From Serpula lacrymans var. lacrymans S7.9 (lineage: Eukaryota; Basidiomycota; Agaricomycetes; Boletales; Serpulaceae), in contig NW_006763309.1 in assembly GCF_000218685.1 (NCBI RefSeq), forward strand, positions 442,060-506,059: a stretch of DNA of 64,000 nt. The letters run 5' to 3'. The notes below the pieces were generated by a model. The model ran no database searches, was not told the origin of the DNA, and was given only the letters and a program-made list of their open reading frames with translations. Of the stretch, positions 58,597 to 64,000 are shown one piece after another; the stretch's first letter is position 1, and each line of letters starts with the position of its first letter. Made by a program: the position numbers and the translations under genes.

Positions 58597-60070
58597 TTAG
58601 GCAAGGCCTCGATTGATGTTGACGTAGCCAGATCCATAACATGAGAAAAGTAACTGCGTAGAGGAATCGTCTTCCGAAGCTACTGGAACGATCTTGAAAG
58701 ATATCCCAAAAAAGTCCTTGATGTCACGTAGGAACTGTATCCTGCGAACGAAACACTCAGTGACTCTGCCATAAACAATATAGATTGCCACTGACGTTCG
58801 TGCGGTTGGCTCTCCCATTCTGCAACGTCCTACATCCTCACTACCTAATATCATCATCAAAAGCACCAAACACTGATGATTCCTATCTATGCACCCTCCA
58901 CGACGTATTTCAGCCAGAAGAGCATGCGTCGCCGTCATGGCTATGTCCTCTGGAGGCACGCCAGGTTTAGATATGGCCTCGGAGCAATAAAGTGCTGAAG
59001 TCGTAGACTCAGCCGTGAGGGTCAGACCGTATCCTGGAGACCTAGTAAAACAATAAAAAAAGACTCTAGTTCGCAAACACCCGGTACTTACTTCCCACTT
59101 TCTTCGCCTTTATACACGTCCGAGTACAAGTAAACATCGGGGATGTAGCGATTGAGCACCGAACGAGAGGCCTCTATCATGCGATTCGAAAATTGGGGAG
59201 TAACACGTACAGCATGTCTAGATGAACGATTTTTTGATTTAAAAAGATACGTGAAAATACCAGAATGGTGACGAACGCTATTCCTCTTATTCTCTTTATT
59301 TTTCCAGGATCCACGAAATTCAAAGTTTTCGCTTGTTTTACAACAGGACAGAGAAATTGCACTTCTCCACCACCCTGAGGCGGAGAACCGCGTTTTTTAA
59401 TCTGCGACAGCTCAGAGCGACTGGAGTGCCTGGAAGATATGTTTGCTTACCCGTAACTCGAGACCATCCGATATGCCAAACAATTGAAGATGTGGTAAGG
59501 TCACTGTGCGAATCAAGTCGGCCTATGAGCCATAGTTATGACCTTTTTCACTGGTTTGGTGTAAAGTTTGCTTACAGAAAGGTCATTCTCATCAGATGTA
59601 ATCCCACGAAGTGTGAGCTCAAAAGGCTTCTTCGCAAAGGGTGAAATCATGACGAGAGGTTCCAAGAAGTAGCCTATTGATCGCGACAGTGGACAGTCAT
59701 GTGAAACTGGTCCTCCTAGAATGATACCTGGCTTGATGAGAATGGCAGTACCTTCATAGGTCTCGTGCATGAGAATAACTCGTTGTTAAAAAGATCGAAC
59801 ACGTACCGGTTACAGATATCTCTATGACTGTTCCATTTGTAGCTTTCTCGAGCAGGCGCAAAAGACTCACTTCATAGTCTGTGGACAGAATACGTTGACT
59901 CTCGAGAGTATAGCACTATATTTGCAGGACTGACCTCTTAAACCCGGATCCTTATCATCTGCTCTGATTTTGTCAATCCTAACGGCTTTTCCGCTGAGTA
60001 TGGATAGAACAAGACGCTGTCTCAGAAACTGGTGGCCGCTGAAGTGTGGTAAAGATCCTATGTGAGCCAT
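58597..60070 (-). CDS. RCL1: RNA 3'-terminal phosphate cyclase-like protein RCL1
   Basis: Nucleolar protein of the small-subunit processome that works with GTPase Bms1 in early 18S pre-rRNA cleavage. It starts MAHIGSLPHFSGHQFLRQR, then RIDKIRADDKDPGLR, AILIKPGIILGGPVSHDCPL, SRSIGYFLEPLVMISPFAKK and PFELTLRGITSDENDLS. Later parts are GLELRIKKRG-type, QFLCPVVKQAKTLNF, SPGYGLTLTAESTTSALYCS, GVPPEDIAMTATHALLAEIR, GCIDRNHQCLVLLMMILGS, CRMGEPTARTIQFLRDIKDF and the end FSCYGSGYVNINRGLA. Family members lack cyclase activity. One intron (GTCAGT donor) splits a Thr codon before IQFLRD. The start codon lies 179 bp from divergent UBA3, with TCACGTGA at 60137-60144 between. Confidence 0.94.
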
Positions 60071-60249
60071 TGAGCGCAACTGCAACCTAGCCTAAGTGCA
60101 AGCTTGTCGGTCGATCTCTCCTATGGAACTTTTTGGTCACGTGATATATTAGCATCTTGCCTCTCCGCCACTGCATCGGGACACGATCACTAATAAGTGA
60201 ACTCGCCTTTGAAACTGTTCTACCATTTCATTGTTTACTTTTATCTTAT
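60071..60249. promoter_or_regulatory. Short divergent promoter, RCL1/UBA3
   Basis: A 179-bp interval with an 8-bp palindrome TCACGTGA at 60137-60144, a CACGTG-type E-box that could serve both genes. It is not statistically special on its own. Confidence 0.4.
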
Positions 60250-61943
60250 ATGGCTGCAGCTGTGGTGTCAACGAATGGAGTGGCGACGCCTAGCGACTGG
60301 CAGGATCGATATCATCACATAGACCAAATTCTCGATAGACCAGGTCCCCGTACAGATCCTTCATTCTTAGCAGGTGATGAGGTTCGCGTTCGCGTTACTA
60401 GACCTTCGAAAGTATAGCGGAATCTCATGTACGGTCAGGTCAAGGATTTTCTACGTAACAGTTGCAAGATTCTCGTTATCGGGGCTGGTGGACTAGGTTG
60501 TGAGATATTGGCGAATCTCGCTTTGTCAGGGTTCAAGGACATCCATGTCATTGACATGGATACTATAGACATCAGCAATCTTAATCGACAGTTCTTGTTC
60601 AGGTATGTCTTCCGTTCCGACCAAGTATGTCATCACATTGGTCGATGACTTTCGTAAGACCAGCGGATGTGGGGAAAGCTAAAGCGATCGTGGCGGCCGA
60701 GTTTGTTATGAACAGGGTACCGGGCGTCAAAGTTACACCGTAAGCCAGTTGCAAAGTTATCTCTCATGTGTCCAATAATTCTGGCTTTCTCAGATATTAC
60801 GGGAAAATCCAAGATAAGGATGATGACTATTACGTGCAATTCAATCTTGTGATTTGTGGCCTTGATTCCGTCGAAGCTCGTCGCTGGATAAATGCCACTC
60901 TTGTCAACTTGGTTGATCCGGAGAATCCGGAAAGTTTGAAGCCTTTGATAGATGGCGGTACGGAAGGTGAGCATATAGAGTAAATAATTTCCGGGTCAGA
61001 CCTTTCAGACCTCATTGGCGAATCAGGCTTCAAGGGTCAGGCTCGTGTAATTTTACCCACCGTATCCTCTTGCTATGAATGCTCCCTGGATATGCTCAAC
61101 AAACCCACTGCATTCCCTATATGTACCATCGCCAACACTCCTCGTCTGCCGGAACACTGCATAGAGTGGGCGTCTGTATTAGAATGGCCCCGTGTTCATG
61201 CAGGTGAATAAATATTTATTCCCATTACCCTCTTGTCCCTTACTTAACCAGTCTGGATGCAGATAAGAAATTAGATACCGATGACCCAGAGCATATATCA
61301 TGGCTTTATACTATTGCTGCGGCACGCGCAAAAGAATTCAAGATTGAAGGTGTTACATGGTCTCTTACGCAAGGAGTTGTCAAGAATGTCATTCCTGCTA
61401 TTGCGTCAACCAATGCTATTATAGCAGGTATGTTGGTCATCTGTTGCAAGCTTCCTTTCTAATGTTATCTCAGCGTCATGTTGTAACGAAGCTTTCAAAA
61501 TCGCAACTAGCTCAGCTGCTTACTTGAATAATTATTTCATGCTTATCGGTACCGAGGGCGTGTACTCGTATACCTTCGAACATGAAAAGCGCGATCATTG
61601 CCCAGTATGTGGAAATGAATCGCTCGAAATATCGATCAACCGCGAGTGGACCGTTGAACGCCTGATTGAAATGCTCGTAGAGAAGCAAGATATGTCAGTA
61701 CCATTCGAATGCGGTATTCAATTGAAAAGTTAACTTATATAATGTTTGCGCAGCCAAATTAAGAAACCATCGTTATCAACACCAGATAAACCAATCTACT
61801 TCCAATCTCCTCCTCAACTGGAAGAAGCTACACGACCTAATCTTGAGAAAAAGGTGGCAGACCTCGTTGCGGATGGGGGAGAGATAACTGTCACTGCGAC
61901 GACCTTACCATTTAATTTGTCATTGCGTATCACTTACACATAA
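60250..61943 (+). CDS. UBA3: NEDD8-activating enzyme E1 catalytic subunit
   Basis: Catalytic half of the heterodimeric E1 that charges NEDD8 for cullin-RING ligases. After the leader ([20 protein letters not shown]) come the nucleotide fold [57 protein letters not shown] and [19 protein letters not shown]. Zinc ligands are in SCYECSL and HCPVCGN. The catalytic Cys lies in [14 protein letters not shown]. Then come ITWSLTQG-like [20 protein letters not shown] and [20 protein letters not shown]. The C-terminal ubiquitin-fold domain reads [20 protein letters not shown] and ends [14 protein letters not shown]. The first intron leaves [11 protein letters not shown] in frame. At roughly 430 aa it matches family length. 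Confidence 0.94.
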
Positions 61944-62088
61944 AAACGATAGGGCAACACCTAGTGCTACTATTTCTTCATAAATAGCATGATTTTGTTG
62001 CTACACACAAGCGTCAAATAATCTACATCAGGTCGGACATGTGTACTACTCTGTTATGTTACCTCGAATACAAATCCATCATGGGCCT

Positions 62089-63348
62089 CTATGAAGCAAT
62101 GGCGGCCACGGTACTAGCGGTCGTCGTCGTGGCATTGGGTTTGGTGTTCTTGCTCCTACCCCATTTGATGGTCACTCTTTCACCATCTATATCTAGACCA
62201 TTCGCCCAAGCTTCCGCCGCACGCTCAGCTGATGAACGGTCTTTAAAGTTGACGAATGCACATCTAATTCACCATGTAAGATGACGGGAAGGCTATGAAT
62301 TTAACCAATCCTTACCTGGACTTGGCTACATGAACCACGGATTTAAGCTGCGTCGACGGAACTTGAGGTAATGAATGTATCACGCGAGTGCGAATTGATA
62401 ATTCTGTAGCATCGGCTGGAAGAGAGGATAGGAAGATAGAAACCTACGTCATGCAAATTAGAACATGTGCAAAGAAAATCCGTCTTAGTTACGACTTACA
62501 ATTGACTGGTCTTCTGGTGGTTTCAGTCCTTGAGCATCTGCGTGGCCGGCCATAATCTTGCGGGCCACTGGATCATTCCGGCCGTAGTAGCGATCTTGCA
62601 TATTTTGATGGGAAAGTTCATTCTCAACCGGCTTTTCATGCCTTTGCGTATTCGTCAGTAAATCGGGTCTCAAGACAGGTGAGAGCCGACCCATTACCTA
62701 TAAGGACACTCGGTTCCACGGCTACACTCTCCTTTCGCGAAGAACGAGCAGACGTGTGGTCGATTCCGCTTGTAGTAAGGATTTGTTCGAGCAAGTTGTT
62801 TCAACATCTCTTTCCCTGCAGATTGGGCACGAGTCGGACCCTCCAGCGCTGATTTTGTCCCATCTGCCATCTGTAACGTACATTGTCCATTTCACAACCA
62901 TGCAGGCGGAGAAAGCCACAAAAAAGACGCACATTGCTTTCCATGTTCTGAGCATAGTATTCCCGATTGATGTCACTCGTCGGTGCTTCACTCTGTATCG
63001 CCAATGCTGTGTCTCGAACTTGAGTGGGCAGTCCGTACTCTAGGTCAAGCAAGCAAGTTTGGCAGACGTTCTTCACTTTTGCACAAGTCTGACATATCAC
63101 TGTTGCTTTGTAACGCATGCCACTGCCTGGATTCCAGCGAAAGACAGTGAATGGTCTAGCACATGTACCACATGAACGACCGAATTCCTGCTTCGACTAA
63201 GGAAGAGTTGGTGAACGAACTACGGGCATTGAAGGTGAAGCAGAATTACCATTCGGATAAAAGGATTGTCTCCCAAACAAGTCTCGCAGAGTATAGGAAA
63301 CTCGCTTTGCTCCCATCCGGCTTTGTTGATATCTGCTTTAGGCGGCAT
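62089..63348 (-). CDS. SLT11: Pre-mRNA splicing factor SLT11 (RBM22/ECM2/Cwf5)
   Basis: A spliceosome activation factor that touches U6 snRNA and the U2/U6 helix. The first exon gives [33 protein letters not shown]. After an intron follow [21 protein letters not shown] and the zinc-rich [55 protein letters not shown]. The CCCH finger is [18 protein letters not shown], followed by [20 protein letters not shown]. The RRM at the end has [20 protein letters not shown] and ends with a short Thr/Ala-rich tail ([13 protein letters not shown]). It lacks the long Pro-rich end of human RBM22. The stop TAG is at 62089-62091. Introns lie before the CCCH finger and within the RRM. Confidence 0.94.
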
Positions 63349-63792
63349 TGTGAATAAGAGGGAGGAAGGAGGGTAATTGTATCTGGCTGAAGGTGATGTT
63401 CACAGTTCCAAGGATAAGTTAATGGATTGTTGAGACACGGATACGCTCGGACTCAACCGAAGGAGATACCCCATATGGATATCGGCCGGAGTACCGCCTT
63501 GTCAGCGATCATTCTCAACTGAACTTGCAGTGCTCGCTTTCAAAGTTTCATAGTACTGTCGTACGGAATCAAGTCTTGTCCTTGGAATTTATATTGTAAC
63601 TATATACCATTATCATCATTCATTAGTCAAAAAAAGTCCACTGAGAACAACGAAGAGCGTCATGCCATGAATCCTCATACGCGTAGATATATCCAAATAG
63701 AGTCCGCAATGATATCAGGACCTATGAAAAAAATGTGCTATGCAAAGAATAGTCCGCTAGTCCGGCGCATGAGTAATCTAGCTATACATATG
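63349..63792. other. Intergenic region, no gene seen
   Basis: Upstream of SLT11 and beyond the possible 3' end of the next minus-strand gene. It holds the SLT11 promoter; no coding or RNA gene is recognised. Confidence 0.45.
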
Positions 63793-64000
63793 CTACGCTA
63801 TAGTGTAAAGGTCAGCAGTACCACGCCCAGTAAGGCCAGGTAACAAGCCCTATTGAAGCAGATTTCACTCAGTAAGGGAAGTCGTATAAATATTTTATTT
63901 ACGTACCTTGAGATCACTTGCTGACAGCGGACATGGGAAGCTTACACTGTTACTGATCACCGGTGACACTGTGAAGAACAGTATTCGCAATCCAAGCTGG
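63793..64000 (-). CDS. Possible 3' end of a minus-strand gene running off the window
   Basis: On the minus strand an open frame enters from the right edge and reaches ...PLSASDLK. A GTACGT...TTCAATAG intron (63850-63906, 57 nt) then joins it in frame to GLLPGLTGRGTADLYTIA and a TAG at 63793-63795. The donor, the intron length and the in-frame join fit a real terminal exon, but I do not recognise the peptide and it could be chance. Sequence beyond 64000 is needed. Confidence 0.35.

Overview
The window is nuclear DNA from a basidiomycete fungus, most likely an Agaricomycete. Genes are dense, with 1-2 kb loci on both strands. They are cut by many short introns (about 47-80 nt) that usually have GT...AG ends and a CTRAY-like branch point. 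The proteins give the best placement: a DUF7918-type protein, an Agaricomycete-style BET3 with an internal insertion, and several orthologues that match fungal core proteins. I assign 33 complete protein genes, one possible partial gene at the right edge, and two intron-containing tRNA-Phe(GAA) genes. I saw no transposon, CRISPR array, secondary-metabolite cluster or phage-like block. This is a housekeeping region.

Layout, left to right. 0-10 kb: OTU1 deubiquitinase (+), exonuclease III-type AP endonuclease (-), DUF7918 protein (+), USP48-like deubiquitinase (+). 10-20 kb: a large Ser/Pro-rich protein of unknown function (-), U1 snRNP protein LUC7 (-), a J-domain/ankyrin/RG-repeat protein (-), BCS1 mitochondrial AAA ATPase (+). 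21-32 kb: BUD23 (-), BET3 (+), mitochondrial uS13 (-), XAP5/FAM50 (+), tRNA-Phe (-), an SLC25 carrier (-), RRN6-like Pol I factor (-), mitochondrial uL3 (+). 32-44 kb: inositol polyphosphate 5-phosphatase (+), MFS transporter (-), GMF (+), GPI14/PIG-M (+), SAR1 (-), SRP receptor beta (-), a small unknown protein (-). 44-64 kb: FRG1 (-), RPL26 (+), VMA8 (-), tRNA-Phe (+), CCT4 (-), UFD1 (+), NMT1 (-), OGG1 (-), NPR2 (+), RCL1 (-), UBA3 (+), SLT11 (-), then the 3' end of a possible further minus-strand gene.

Functional groups recur without forming operons. Ubiquitin/NEDD8 and Cdc48 biology: OTU1, USP48-like, UFD1, UBA3. Base excision repair: AP endonuclease and OGG1. Ribosome synthesis and translation: RRN6, BUD23, RCL1, RPL26, two mitoribosomal proteins, two tRNAs. 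Splicing: LUC7, XAP5, FRG1, SLT11. Early secretion: BET3, SAR1, SRP receptor beta, GPI14. Ten gene pairs are divergent; nine of these have start codons less than 270 bp apart, so shared promoters are likely.

The most notable signals are in gene structure rather than in a new system. Four introns appear to use GC-AG ends, each needed to keep a conserved reading frame or length (USP48-like, the unknown gene at 10.2 kb, the mitochondrial carrier, CCT4). Several genes have extreme edge exons: GMF has a start codon alone, SAR1 ends in an Ile-plus-stop exon, and RPL26 appears to end in an exon that starts with the stop codon. A perfect 11-bp inverted repeat lies upstream of SAR1. Two conserved-looking proteins have no function I can name. 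Exon boundaries were read by eye, and protein lengths are approximate.
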